Below, piece by piece: positions 34,297 through 42,678 of a DNA stretch of 64,000 nucleotides. How positions within the stretch are numbered: position 1 is the first letter of the stretch; every line of letters starts with the position of its first letter. The stretch comes from Lentisphaerae bacterium GWF2_50_93 (GTDB lineage Bacteria > Verrucomicrobiota > Lentisphaeria > Victivallales > GWF2-50-93): positions 39,918 through 103,917 of the forward strand of contig MHBI01000044.1 in NCBI GenBank assembly GCA_001804815.1, given 5' to 3'. A program made the position numbers and the translations under genes. Under the pieces are notes generated by a model. It saw only the letters and a program-made list of their open reading frames with translations. It was not told the origin of the DNA and did not search any database.

Positions 34297-34928
34297 AAGA
34301 TCTCCTTGAGTTCGATTATAGCCTGTCTTGCACGCTCAAGGAATTCCTTCTTGCCCTCGTTTTCCCTGAGCACCACCGGCGCTCCAAAACTTATGCTGCT
34401 CATCAGCGGGACTGGGACAAACTCACCTTTTGGGAGGATACGGTTGAGGTTCTCCAGATATACGGGGATGAATTCCAGGCCGGGCTTTTTCTGAGCAAGG
34501 GCATAGATGCCTCCTTTGAAATGCGACATCTCCTCCCCTTCCCCTCGGGTTCCTTCAGGAAAAATAATAAGCGAGTATTCATCGCCGATCCCTTCCAATG
34601 CGGCCTCGATGGACTTGTAGGGGTTGCTGTTGTTTTCCCCGTGCCCCGGACGGTCTATCATGATCGAATTGAAAATGTTTATTGCCAGATAGCGTTTCAG
34701 AGATGACCTGCCCCAGTAATCCCTGGCGGCGGCGGGCCGGGTGACCTTCCTGATTTCACTAGGCAATGCCGCCCACAGTACGATTATGTCCAGATGGCTG
34801 CTGTGGTTCGCATAATAAACGCGCTGCCTGGATGATGGAATGCAGTTAACCCATCGGATGGCGGCGCCAGTAACGGTACGGGATAACCAGCACATGAACA
34901 TTCCAACTGCCTTATCTGTCAAGCTCAT
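34293..34928 (-). CDS. plsC: 1-acyl-glycerol-3-phosphate acyltransferase-like protein
   Basis: PlsC-family acyltransferase of 211 residues at the cytoplasmic membrane. Motif I is NHSSHLD (NH-x3-HxD form), motif II appears around RYLAINIFNSIMIDRPG, motif III is IIFPEGTRGEGEEMSHFKGG and motif IV is FIPVYLENLNRILPKG. It should transfer an acyl chain to a lyso-lipid, giving phosphatidate. The start chosen at 34928 overlaps the stop of the upstream gene (ATGA); the frame continues to 34985 but that would overlap needlessly. Context with two CdsA-like genes and a CDP-alcohol transferase points to synthesis of a dedicated phospholipid. Confidence 0.85.
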   Translation of the reverse strand: MSLTDKAVGMFMCWLSRTVTGAAIRWVNCIPSSRQRVYYANHSSHLDIIVLWAALPSEIRKVTRPAAARDYWGRSSLKRYLAINIFNSIMIDRPGHGENNSNPYKSIEAALEGIGDEYSLIIFPEGTRGEGEEMSHFKGGIYALAQKKPGLEFIPVYLENLNRILPKGEFVPVPLMSSISFGAPVVLRENEGKKEFLERARQAIIELKEIL

Positions 34929-35584
34929 TTGTTTTCCAGTTCCCTGACCGACTGATTGAGCCGCCTTAAGACTGTAATCATGCATCCGGCAGCAATTACC
35001 ACAAGGGCGGCGAAAATGATTTTCCCATGGAACCGGGTCCCGGCAGTTGCAGCAGCCGCCAGAAGGGCGAGCGTCATTACCGCCATCCTGTGCTGCTTCG
35101 CCATCGGACCTGAGAAATACTGGTTTGAACCGGCGGAAACCCCAAGCACCCTGACATATGCAGTCATTACAGACAACAGGCCGGCCAGCCAGCCTATCTC
35201 CAGGCTGTAAGTCATGTGCGGTATCGCATATGCCGCTGAAACTATAATGAGAGGATCAGAAATACGATCGGGAAAATCATTGAAAATCTCCCCTGACTTC
35301 GTTTTCAGTCCTCCTTCAATTGCAACCATGCCGTCGAACAGGTTGCAAAGCAGCCGCATCTGTATCAATACCGCAGATGCGATTAAAAGAAGAGCTGTGC
35401 CTCCGGTCCCGGTCCTTGAAGAAAATATCAGGCAGGCCCCGCAGCATGCGGAAAAGAAAATGCTCATGAATGAAATAGTGTTTGGACGTACTCCATGGCG
35501 CGCAAGGAATGCCGCTGCGACTTTCGCAAGGTGAAACCCCCTGGTCTTGACCTCCCTCCTTGCAGTTTTCCCAGTATCTTCCAT
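34925..35584 (-). CDS. CDP-alcohol phosphatidyltransferase (YnbA-like)
   Basis: Integral membrane enzyme of 219 residues that swaps CMP on a CDP-activated lipid for an alcohol head group. The family signature region is CNLFDGMVAIEGGLKTKSGEIFN, continuing NDFPDRISD; DG and the later acidic pairs are present, but the usual AR is AI and the first Asp of DxxDG is Asn. I believe this variant is typical of the YnbA branch rather than damage. About six helices follow. The ATG at 35584 follows a GGGGGGAG stretch. It overlaps plsC at the stop. Together with the YnbB-like gene it recalls the E. coli ynbAB pair. Confidence 0.8.
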   Translation of the reverse strand: MEDTGKTARREVKTRGFHLAKVAAAFLARHGVRPNTISFMSIFFSACCGACLIFSSRTGTGGTALLLIASAVLIQMRLLCNLFDGMVAIEGGLKTKSGEIFNDFPDRISDPLIIVSAAYAIPHMTYSLEIGWLAGLLSVMTAYVRVLGVSAGSNQYFSGPMAKQHRMAVMTLALLAAAATAGTRFHGKIIFAALVVIAAGCMITVLRRLNQSVRELENK

Positions 35585-35598
35585 TGCTCCCCCCTTTT

Positions 35599-36417
35599 TT
35601 ATTTCCCGAGCAAACCGAGAATATTCAATCCCAACATGCGGCCTGTGTCGGCATCCGGACATTTCAGCCGGCGTATTTTCTCCAGCCCTTCCCCGGGATC
35701 CTTTGACATTACCGGATAGTCCGATCCAAAAATAAGTTTGCCGGCGCCCAGGGCAGTGTAGAGATATCTTATCTTCTCTTCTGTTACAATATAGCTCGAT
35801 GTGTCAATATAAATGTTGGAATTGTCCTTTGCGAGCTCCACTGCCTCACGGAAATACTGTACGCCGGCATGGGCGATGATGAAGTCGACGTCCTTGAAGC
35901 GCTTAATCATGTCCGACGCATTTGAAGATTCCCTTGTGAGTCCCTGATGAAAGAAGACCGGAACATGCTCCTGCTGCGCAATCCCGCAGATCCTGTTCAT
36001 CCTTTCACCCGAGAGATCAGTCGGATATTGCAGAAGGGCAAGCTTTATACCGCAGGCTCCAGCGTCAAGGCATCTCCTTATCTCATCAAGGGCATAATCG
36101 GATTTGGGATTGACGAATGCAAATCCATAGAAGCGGTCCGGCCTCTCCCTTATCGCCAGCAGCATGGCGTCATTGAATGGATTTTCCACCAGGGTTTCCC
36201 TAAACTTCCTGGATCTTGATATTTTCCTAGCCTTCAAGACGCCCAGCGTCCTGAAAAGCAAATCGTGCTTGAAGATTAACGAGTCGTCTATTTTAACTAC
36301 ATCCAGATCCTTGACGCCCACTCCCACAAGCACGGTCTTGTCGATCCCAAGCTCATCCATGCGCCTCAATATTGGAAGGTATTCGTCTACGATATGGCAA
36401 TGTCCGTCAATTATCAT
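35599..36417 (-). CDS. Amidohydrolase-2 family metal-dependent hydrolase
   Basis: TIM-barrel hydrolase of 272 residues. Metal-binding residues are visible: DGHCHI at the N-terminus, FFHQG near 160, IIAHAG near 190 and FGSDYPV near 235. The family includes aminocarboxymuconate decarboxylase-like enzymes and lactonases; the substrate here cannot be deduced. It begins one base after the cdsA stop and is followed 14 bases later by the CDP-alcohol transferase gene, so it belongs to the lipid operon. It may act on a head-group precursor, but this is speculation. Confidence 0.8.
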   Translation of the reverse strand: MIIDGHCHIVDEYLPILRRMDELGIDKTVLVGVGVKDLDVVKIDDSLIFKHDLLFRTLGVLKARKISRSRKFRETLVENPFNDAMLLAIRERPDRFYGFAFVNPKSDYALDEIRRCLDAGACGIKLALLQYPTDLSGERMNRICGIAQQEHVPVFFHQGLTRESSNASDMIKRFKDVDFIIAHAGVQYFREAVELAKDNSNIYIDTSSYIVTEEKIRYLYTALGAGKLIFGSDYPVMSKDPGEGLEKIRRLKCPDADTGRMLGLNILGLLGK

Positions 36418-36418
36418 T

Positions 36419-37330
36419 TTACGCCTTGATCAGTGAAAGTATCACGAGGGAATAGTAGACAACCGGAGCAGTAAAGGCCCATGAATCGAAACGGTCCATT
36501 ACTCCGCCATGCCCTGGAATGAGATTCCCGGAATCCTTGACGCCTGCATCCCTTTTCATTGCCGACTCGATAATGTCCCCCAGCGGGATCGACAGTGCTA
36601 CGGCAATTCCCAGAAGGATGCGGTAGTGGACCGCAAGCGGAGGGAGGGCGTAGCTGAAGGCGAACACTGCAACGAGCGACGCCAGGCATCCTCCGCAGAA
36701 CCCGACCCATGTCTTTCCAGGACTGATGCGCGGGGACATTTTCGGACTGTTCTTGCCGAGAAGCTTGCCGAAGTAATAGGCGGAGTTGTCGTTCAGCGCG
36801 ATCATCGTCGCAAGCACTACGATCGCCCCGAAACCGCACTCAAGCCTCCGGAGAAGAAGGAAATGCATCATGAGCCAGCCCCAGTACGTGATCCCGAGAA
36901 GCTGGATTGAGACAGATCTGGTGATCTGCTCGTATGAATGGCTGAACATGTGAACCGGAATGAGAAGGAAGACGGCCAGTCCCGGAATGCAGTAGAAAAG
37001 GAATTTCTGGTCAAATCCTATCGCCAGGGCCATCATGACAAGGAGAAGCGAGGCCATGAACATGCTCGACCTGGTGAATACTCCGTTCATCTTGTAGAAT
37101 TCCCTGATGGCGCCATATGATATGAGCATTATCAGAATGCAGAAAGGGATCCATCCTGCGAACGAAGTGGAAATGAAAAGCACGAATATCACCAGCCACA
37201 TCAGGATCGCGGCAATTATATTTCTTCCCCAGTTGGTCTTCCTGAAAATCAGGGTGAGAAGTCCGGCACCTGCAAAAATGAACGCATAGACGCTCACCGT
37301 AATCTTAAGTATTTCAAGATCTGTCCTCAT
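36419..37330 (-). CDS. cdsA: Phosphatidate cytidylyltransferase
   Basis: CDP-diacylglycerol synthase of 303 residues with about eight helices. The complete signature is present near the end: GDIIESAMKRDAGVKDSGN followed by LIPGHGGVMDRFDSW. The upstream box LGKNSPKMSPRISPGKTWVGF is also intact. It makes CDP-diacylglycerol, the substrate of the downstream CDP-alcohol transferase. The start overlaps the upstream gene stop by four bases. Its intact site contrasts with the degenerate paralogue at the end of the same operon. Confidence 0.92.
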   Translation of the reverse strand: MRTDLEILKITVSVYAFIFAGAGLLTLIFRKTNWGRNIIAAILMWLVIFVLFISTSFAGWIPFCILIMLISYGAIREFYKMNGVFTRSSMFMASLLLVMMALAIGFDQKFLFYCIPGLAVFLLIPVHMFSHSYEQITRSVSIQLLGITYWGWLMMHFLLLRRLECGFGAIVVLATMIALNDNSAYYFGKLLGKNSPKMSPRISPGKTWVGFCGGCLASLVAVFAFSYALPPLAVHYRILLGIAVALSIPLGDIIESAMKRDAGVKDSGNLIPGHGGVMDRFDSWAFTAPVVYYSLVILSLIKA

Positions 37331-38439
37331 TTCATCATCTTCCTTTCAGCCCATCTGGCATAAGATCCAAGCATCGGATCGTCCTTGAAGCGCCTTATGT
37401 CCGGAAGCAGTTCCGGGTCTCCCAGGTTTCCGGCCGCGACAATAGCATTCCTCTTATAGACCATCATGTTGCCGCTTGCATGCACGAATGTCTCCGGAAG
37501 CATCTCCCTGCCCTTGAGGAATTTCTTCATCACATAGCTGGCTGTATTCCTAATGAGCCTGCTCTTCATCAACAGATTGAGGAGCTTCTTGTCGGATATC
37601 TTGTCCTGGATCTTGGAAATCAACTCGTCCTGGAAGGACTCCTCGGTAAAGTCAAGCATTCTCCTGAGCGGCGGCTGAGTTCCAATGCCGTCCGGCAGAA
37701 GGCACTCAATATCCCTTTTCGGCTCCAGTCCTTTGTTCCTGGGACATGCCTCAAGACAGATGTCACAGCCTAGGATGCTCGTGCCCATCTTTGGCAGGTT
37801 CTCCTCTGAAACCTCCCTGGAGGTCAGCAGACAGGTCACGCATCGCCTCGGATCAACCCTGTAAGGCTCATACAGCGCCCCGGTCGGACATGCTTCCATG
37901 CACAGACGGCAGTCACCGCAGAGATCTTTTTCGAAAGGCTGATCCTTCTCAATATCTGCATCGGTTATAATGGACTGGTAGGCTACCCATCCCCCATATT
38001 TCGGATTGCATACGAGGTTGTTCTTTCCGATGGCTCCGAGTCCGGCCCTTACAGCAGCCTCCTTGCGGTGCGCGCCCATCACGGCCTTGAATCCATGATT
38101 CCTGAGGAATGCGCACATCAGCCTGGCCCTCTTTAGAATACCAAGATGTCCGTAGCTGACAATGCGCCCCATCCTGCCGTTCAGTCCGGGTACCGGCTTT
38201 TCATCGGCAAGATAATAAAATCCGATCACGACAATGGATTTTGCCTCCGGCAGCATTTCTTTCGGATTGGCGAATTTCCTCCAGGTGTCTATCCTATAGG
38301 CATATCTTCCACGGTAGTGCTCTTCACGGAGCTGGAGTTCAGAGATCATCCTTTCAAATGGATCAGGAGTCGTTACGCCAATCAGGTCCAAACCAATTTC
38401 GGCTGAGTATGCCCTAAGAGATTCCTTGATGGAATTCAT
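37327..38439 (-). CDS. QueG-like iron-sulfur protein
   Basis: Cytoplasmic protein of 370 residues in the epoxyqueuosine reductase/reductive dehalogenase-like group. Blocks: LPEAKSIVVIGFYY, then VRAGLGAIGKNNLVCNPKYGGWV, and two 4Fe-4S clusters from CGDCRLCMEACPTGAL plus CVTCLL and CDICLEACPRN. The C-terminus has a short HEAT-like repeat (AIVAAGNLGDPELLPDIRRF), as in QueG. The AYGRDYH motif of true QueG is not seen (VSYGHLGILKRAR instead), so it may be a corrinoid-dependent paralogue with another substrate. First gene of the lipid operon, overlapping cdsA; the functional link is unclear. Confidence 0.72.
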   Translation of the reverse strand: MNSIKESLRAYSAEIGLDLIGVTTPDPFERMISELQLREEHYRGRYAYRIDTWRKFANPKEMLPEAKSIVVIGFYYLADEKPVPGLNGRMGRIVSYGHLGILKRARLMCAFLRNHGFKAVMGAHRKEAAVRAGLGAIGKNNLVCNPKYGGWVAYQSIITDADIEKDQPFEKDLCGDCRLCMEACPTGALYEPYRVDPRRCVTCLLTSREVSEENLPKMGTSILGCDICLEACPRNKGLEPKRDIECLLPDGIGTQPPLRRMLDFTEESFQDELISKIQDKISDKKLLNLLMKSRLIRNTASYVMKKFLKGREMLPETFVHASGNMMVYKRNAIVAAGNLGDPELLPDIRRFKDDPMLGSYARWAERKMMK

Positions 38440-38601
38440 TGTAAAGAAGCCCCCCTCTTGAATTATTCCCAGTACTACAAACTCCTACTATACCTGTAAA
38501 GGCGTTGCCAGGCAAACTGATGATGGAAAATGTTATAAAAAGCGTGGAAGGCAAAGGCGGGGACATCTTGTTGAAACGTCCCCGCCTTAATCAAAATAGG
38601 G

Positions 38602-39591
38602 TTATCTGGAAACAGGAACCTTGCAGAGGGCCACAAGATCGTTGACGTCGGCTGTTGCGAGGCATTCGACGGTGTCGGCTGCGCCGTAGTAGATCTTGAC
38701 TTCGCCGGAATCCTCGAGGATCATTCCTCCGGGGAATATGACGTCGTTGCGGAATCCGCCTTCGGCCTCATATGGTGCTTCCGGCGCGATGAGAGGTTCA
38801 TTGCAGATGCCCTTCACGATCCATGGTTTCTCAAGATCAAGCAGCATGATGCCGGCGGTATATCTCTTCTGCCATCTCTCCTCCCAGCCATTCTTGCCGC
38901 GCGTGGTGTCCTTGTCGACCGCATGGAAAGTTGTCAGCCAGCCTTGCTTCGTCTCCACAGGCGGGGCCCCGGGTCCGATCTTGTCGTCGGCAAATGGAAC
39001 ATCCTCGACCCCTAGGACGAGATTTGAGTTGCCCCAGTACTTCATGTCAGGGGAATCCGACATCCAGATGTCAAAACGGTCGCGGCCCCCGCGGCTGTAT
39101 ACCGGGAACGGACGTTCCAGCCTTACATATTTCCCTTTGACCTTTTTCGGAAACAACACCATGTTGCGGTTGTCGGGAACGGTCAATGAGAGTATTTCGA
39201 ACTTGTCGAAGTCTTCGGTAACTGCGATTCCTCCGCGGAGTCCGTGCTTGGTATCAACGGCAAAACACATGTAGCATTTGCCATCAATGACGGTGAGACG
39301 CGGATCATATGCGCGCGTGACTTCCTTGTCCTCCAGCTTGAAACATGGCTTTGGCGCGACTTTCCATTTTATTCCATCCTTGCTGTAGGCAAGGCCAATG
39401 TTCGTGCCTTCGAGCTTCTGCTTCTCAAGAGAACCGTAGTCGTTGCGGAACACCATTACATACTGTCCGTTGAACTTCGTGACGCCGGCGTTGAAGACCA
39501 GAGCCGCCGGATAAGGTACGTCCTTGTCGGTAAGGACGGGATTGGCAGGATGGCGCTTGATCACAGCCGATGATTTTAAAATGCTTCCCAT
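38602..39591 (-). CDS. GH130 beta-mannoside phosphorylase-like enzyme
   Basis: Five-bladed propeller enzyme of 329 residues that phosphorolyses mannosyl linkages to mannose-1-phosphate. GH130 blocks: HPANPVLTDKDVPYPAALVFNAG, the YDPRLTVIDGKCYM segment, ERPFPVYSRGG, the phosphate-site region DDKIGPGAPPVET and EGGFRNDVIFPGG, ending IYYGAADTV. No signal peptide, so it works on imported oligosaccharides. AAAGGAG lies eight bases before the ATG. It is divergent from an AraC gene at 39762, its probable activator. Confidence 0.87.
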   Translation of the reverse strand: MGSILKSSAVIKRHPANPVLTDKDVPYPAALVFNAGVTKFNGQYVMVFRNDYGSLEKQKLEGTNIGLAYSKDGIKWKVAPKPCFKLEDKEVTRAYDPRLTVIDGKCYMCFAVDTKHGLRGGIAVTEDFDKFEILSLTVPDNRNMVLFPKKVKGKYVRLERPFPVYSRGGRDRFDIWMSDSPDMKYWGNSNLVLGVEDVPFADDKIGPGAPPVETKQGWLTTFHAVDKDTTRGKNGWEERWQKRYTAGIMLLDLEKPWIVKGICNEPLIAPEAPYEAEGGFRNDVIFPGGMILEDSGEVKIYYGAADTVECLATADVNDLVALCKVPVSR

Positions 39592-39682
39592 ATGGAGTTT
39601 CTCCTTTTATGTTTATGCATTATATTATCCTTTTATTAATGCTATAGCTACAACATATTTGACAATTTATGATACTATATTG

Positions 39683-39710
39683 ATATTTTTCTGCGGATGC
39701 AGAAAAATAT
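39683..39710. repeat. 12-bp AT-rich hairpin in the GH130/AraC intergenic region
   Basis: ATATTTTTCTGC and GCAGAAAAATAT pair perfectly around GGAT. It lies midway between the divergent genes and could be an operator or part of the AraC leader. A weaker relative, ATATTTTTT...AAAAAATAT, lies at 42636-42661 before the next AraC-paired gene. The single hairpin TACAGGCGTCCCGCCTGTA follows at 39725-39743. Confidence 0.6.
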
Positions 39711-39761
39711 AATAAAGAAAGTGGTACAGGCGTCCCGCCTGTAGTTCATGGGATAAATACG

Positions 39762-40607
39762 ATGAAGACAAAGCTCACGAAAGTATCCGGAGTACCAGCG
39801 GATTCGCTGTATTTCGTCCGGACAGAAAAGTGTCCGAAATATCATTTCGGCTCTCACCGGCACCATGATTTCTACGACATGACATATGTGGTGTCTGGCA
39901 GGCTCTTCAACAGGATAAATGGCAATGTCATCGAACAGTTCCCCGGCAGCCTACTGCTAGTCAACGTGAACGACATACATGAGGTCTGGGGCGAGGATGT
40001 CGAGTTCATCAATCTCGTCTTCTTCGAGAAGGAGATCAGGAATCTCATGAGGGACATGCAGTCATCATTCAGGGACGGCTCCAGGTCTTTCCTCAACTTT
40101 GACAGGACCATAGTCTCCAAAATACCCGAGAATGAAAGGCCTCATTTTGAAGTATCGATGAGAAATCTCATGAATGTCCACGGAAAACCGCAGGCTCTAC
40201 TGGCTTTCAGGATTTTCCTGTACCGCACCATCATGGAATATTTCTTCCCGGATTCAAGCCATCACATCCAGGGTGACGAGATGCCTGACTGGATTATTAA
40301 ATGTCTTAACGAGATCCATAACGGCCATGAGAGGAACTGGACGCTCAACGGGATACGCCAGATATGCGGAAGGAGCAAGGAACACATCTGCAGGGCGTTC
40401 AGAAAGCATCTTGGCATAACTCCATCGCAGCTGATCAACGAATACCGTCTTGAAAGGGCCGGCAGGCTGCTGCGCTTCACGAACCAGACAGTTTCTGAAA
40501 TAAGTTTTGGAACCGGCTTCAACAACCTCAGCTACTTCAACCGGATCTTCCTGAAGAAATATGGTACGTCCCCGGTGAAATACAGGAAGATCCATAAGTT
40601 CTCCTGA
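39762..40607 (+). CDS. AraC family transcriptional regulator (next to GH130)
   Basis: Regulator of 281 residues. The N-terminal cupin is marked by FGSHRHHDFYDMTYVVSGRL and PGSLLLVNVNDIHE. Two helix-turn-helix units close it: LNGIRQICGRSKEHICRAF and VSEISFGTGFNNLSYFNRIF, with the YGTSPVKYRK end. Divergent from the GH130 gene 170 bp away; likely its sugar-responsive activator. Only a weak GGGAT precedes the ATG. Confidence 0.9.
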   Translation: MKTKLTKVSGVPADSLYFVRTEKCPKYHFGSHRHHDFYDMTYVVSGRLFNRINGNVIEQFPGSLLLVNVNDIHEVWGEDVEFINLVFFEKEIRNLMRDMQSSFRDGSRSFLNFDRTIVSKIPENERPHFEVSMRNLMNVHGKPQALLAFRIFLYRTIMEYFFPDSSHHIQGDEMPDWIIKCLNEIHNGHERNWTLNGIRQICGRSKEHICRAFRKHLGITPSQLINEYRLERAGRLLRFTNQTVSEISFGTGFNNLSYFNRIFLKKYGTSPVKYRKIHKFS

Positions 40608-40638
40608 CAAGCACGTCAACCATGAGTCCGATCTTGAC

Positions 40639-41511
40639 TCATGGTTTCACAGTATCAACCTTCACATATCCCGGCGAGACATATTTTATGCCTGCAACTC
40701 CCGCCGGCACAAAGTCACCTGCTGGAGGCGCACCCTGTTTGACATCCTTCCATACAGACGATCCCTTGGGCCATAGGACAAGATCCGGCCATGAACGTCC
40801 GGGAACTGGATCCGCCCATACATCCTCGGTCCGCAATGGAAATTCCGATCCCTGCCAGAGAAGATATCCTCCGTCCTTCAGGTTTATTCTCCTCAGATCA
40901 AAGAGCTTTGGCGCAGGGCCTTTGAAATGCTGGTTTGGAAGAAGGAAGAATCCCTGATAAGTCGTGGAACCCGTAAGCCGGTCTATCCGAAGTTCCGAAG
41001 GTCCGGCCCACGTCTGGATGACGTCCGCATGGTGCCCTTCCCTGCTCCCATGCACAGTATCCACCCTGACATTCTGGATCTGCAGGATGTTGTTGTCGCG
41101 CAGATCAATGTTGAATCCTTCAGCCAGGTTTTCACCGGTGATCCACAGGCCCTCAATATGAACCGTACCCGTACTTCCCTTGATATAGATTCCACGCCGG
41201 GTCAATGCCGACTGCCCTTCCTTCAATGGTGCATCATGCCTGATCTCCCCTCCGACCAGCACAACATTGCGTCCGCCATAGATCGATAGTCCTCCATCAG
41301 CGGAGAGAGGAGTTGCCGGCATTTTTATGATGTAGTCCTTTTCCTTGTCGAGCTTTAGATCGCGGTTCTCGTTGCTCACTTCGACAGTGGCCGGCTTTTC
41401 CATGGATGGCGGCGCCCATGAAAGAGGCTGTGGCTTGTCGACGTCCCGCGCAGGCGATTCAAAGGCAAAAAGCGTCATTACTGCCGATAGAATGGAAATC
41501 ATCTGTTTCAT
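40639..41511 (-). CDS. Secreted right-handed beta-helix protein
   Basis: Protein of 290 residues with a signal peptide (MKQMISILSAVMTLFAFESP). Regular strands such as GGLSIYGGRNVVLVGGEIRH, GTVHIEGLWITGENL and NILQIQNVRVDTVHG indicate a pectate-lyase-like parallel beta-helix; GHHADVIQTWAGPSELRIDR is the most conserved-looking part and may hold the active site. No known lyase catalytic triad can be assigned, so it could be a polysaccharide lyase or just a binding protein. It lies four bases downstream of an AraC gene on the same strand and may be co-transcribed with it. Confidence 0.65.
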   Translation of the reverse strand: MKQMISILSAVMTLFAFESPARDVDKPQPLSWAPPSMEKPATVEVSNENRDLKLDKEKDYIIKMPATPLSADGGLSIYGGRNVVLVGGEIRHDAPLKEGQSALTRRGIYIKGSTGTVHIEGLWITGENLAEGFNIDLRDNNILQIQNVRVDTVHGSREGHHADVIQTWAGPSELRIDRLTGSTTYQGFFLLPNQHFKGPAPKLFDLRRINLKDGGYLLWQGSEFPLRTEDVWADPVPGRSWPDLVLWPKGSSVWKDVKQGAPPAGDFVPAGVAGIKYVSPGYVKVDTVKP

Positions 41512-41515
41512 AAAA

Positions 41516-42571
41516 TTAAAGTCTCCCTTTGCTTTTAATCTTTGTTGGGTCAATTCCCCGACCCTTGGGTCGGCTTTGATTTTCTTTCATTATAAAGAAT
41601 CTCCGGCCCGCCCGAAGGGCATGGGAGTCCGTCCGTAATACCCCGCTGCTTGCGGCGGGGATAGGATGGACGTCAGGAGATTGTTTATTTGTTTTTTGAT
41701 TTTGTACTGATGACGGCTGGATCCCGGTGAAGCGCTTGAACGCTGTTGCGAAATGCTGCGAGGATGAGAACTTATACCGCAGCGCGGCATCACCCACGTT
41801 TCCTTTTCCGGATTCAAGGTATTCCCTGGCCTTAGCAACCTTCAGGCGCAGGAAATATTCCGCCGGGGGCATGCCGGTCTCCTGCCTGAAACGCGCTTTG
41901 AACCTTGAACTGGAGATTTCCATGAAACTTGCCATTTCCGGGACGCTTATCTTGGATTCGCCCTTCTCGTTCATGAACTGTATGATCTTGTTGAGGTTCC
42001 TGTCCTCTAGGCGCTGCGGTTTTTCCCCGCATCTGGTAATCTCAATTATGAGCGAAACAAGAAGGTTCCCCATTGTGACCTTTCGTGACGGGGTATCCGG
42101 CATCTCCAGCTGTGAATAGAGTCTTTCGAAAAGCTCGCGGACTGCCGGCGACGCACGGAAACATTTTTCCTGTATCATGGAAAGTCCCGCATAGAGATCT
42201 GAACTGAAACGCGGATGAAGTCCGAGGAAGGGCCTGTTTTTCCTCGGTGCCATCAGATGGAGCCAGAACAGACTGCCCTTCTCCTGGGGCTGTTTGCCGG
42301 TGCTGTGCGGTTCGTCGGGCCTGGTGATGAAGAGGTCTCCGCCCTTGAGGAGATAATCGCGGCCAAGCGCCCTGTAGTTCTGCCTGCCCTCCACAAGGTA
42401 GCATATCTCGAAATCGCTGTGCGTATGGATGTGCAGCGGTTCGATCGCCTTGTCGAACCTGTACGCCCCGAAAAGAGGCACCTCCGGGAATCCATAACCT
42501 GTGAGATCATGGAACTCCTTGTAGTATTTGCGCGTCCCCATTCTTTCCTTATTTATAAAGAATCTCATCAT
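41516..42571 (-). CDS. AraC family regulator with repeat-derived C-terminal extension
   Basis: Regulator of 351 residues. The cupin (PLHIHTHSDFEICYLVEGRQNY, FITRPDEPHSTG) and the two helix-turn-helix units (VPEMASFMEISSSRFKARF, GDAALRYKFSSSQHFATAF) end at FTGIQPSSVQ near residue 292. About 58 further residues, low in regular structure, are encoded by DNA with several palindromes (CCGACCCTTGGGTCGG at 41558-41573; CCCCGC/GCGGGG at 41641-41660). This looks like a repeat insertion that replaced the original stop codon. AAGGA lies six bases before the ATG. It is divergent from a UroD-like gene. Confidence 0.85.
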   Translation of the reverse strand: MMRFFINKERMGTRKYYKEFHDLTGYGFPEVPLFGAYRFDKAIEPLHIHTHSDFEICYLVEGRQNYRALGRDYLLKGGDLFITRPDEPHSTGKQPQEKGSLFWLHLMAPRKNRPFLGLHPRFSSDLYAGLSMIQEKCFRASPAVRELFERLYSQLEMPDTPSRKVTMGNLLVSLIIEITRCGEKPQRLEDRNLNKIIQFMNEKGESKISVPEMASFMEISSSRFKARFRQETGMPPAEYFLRLKVAKAREYLESGKGNVGDAALRYKFSSSQHFATAFKRFTGIQPSSVQNQKTNKQSPDVHPIPAASSGVLRTDSHALRAGRRFFIMKENQSRPKGRGIDPTKIKSKGRL

Positions 42572-42678
42572 GGAGATTCCTTATGTACATAATTATACTG
42601 CATATTTTATTGAACGCAAGATATTATTGTTGATGATATTTTTTACCATTGCAAAAAATATAATTAAGGAGAATACCC

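Noticed and set aside
34925..35584. Loss of catalytic residues in the CDP-alcohol transferase
   Set aside because: The NLFDGMVA variant differs from the textbook motif, but I believe it is typical of the YnbA branch, so I do not call it inactive.
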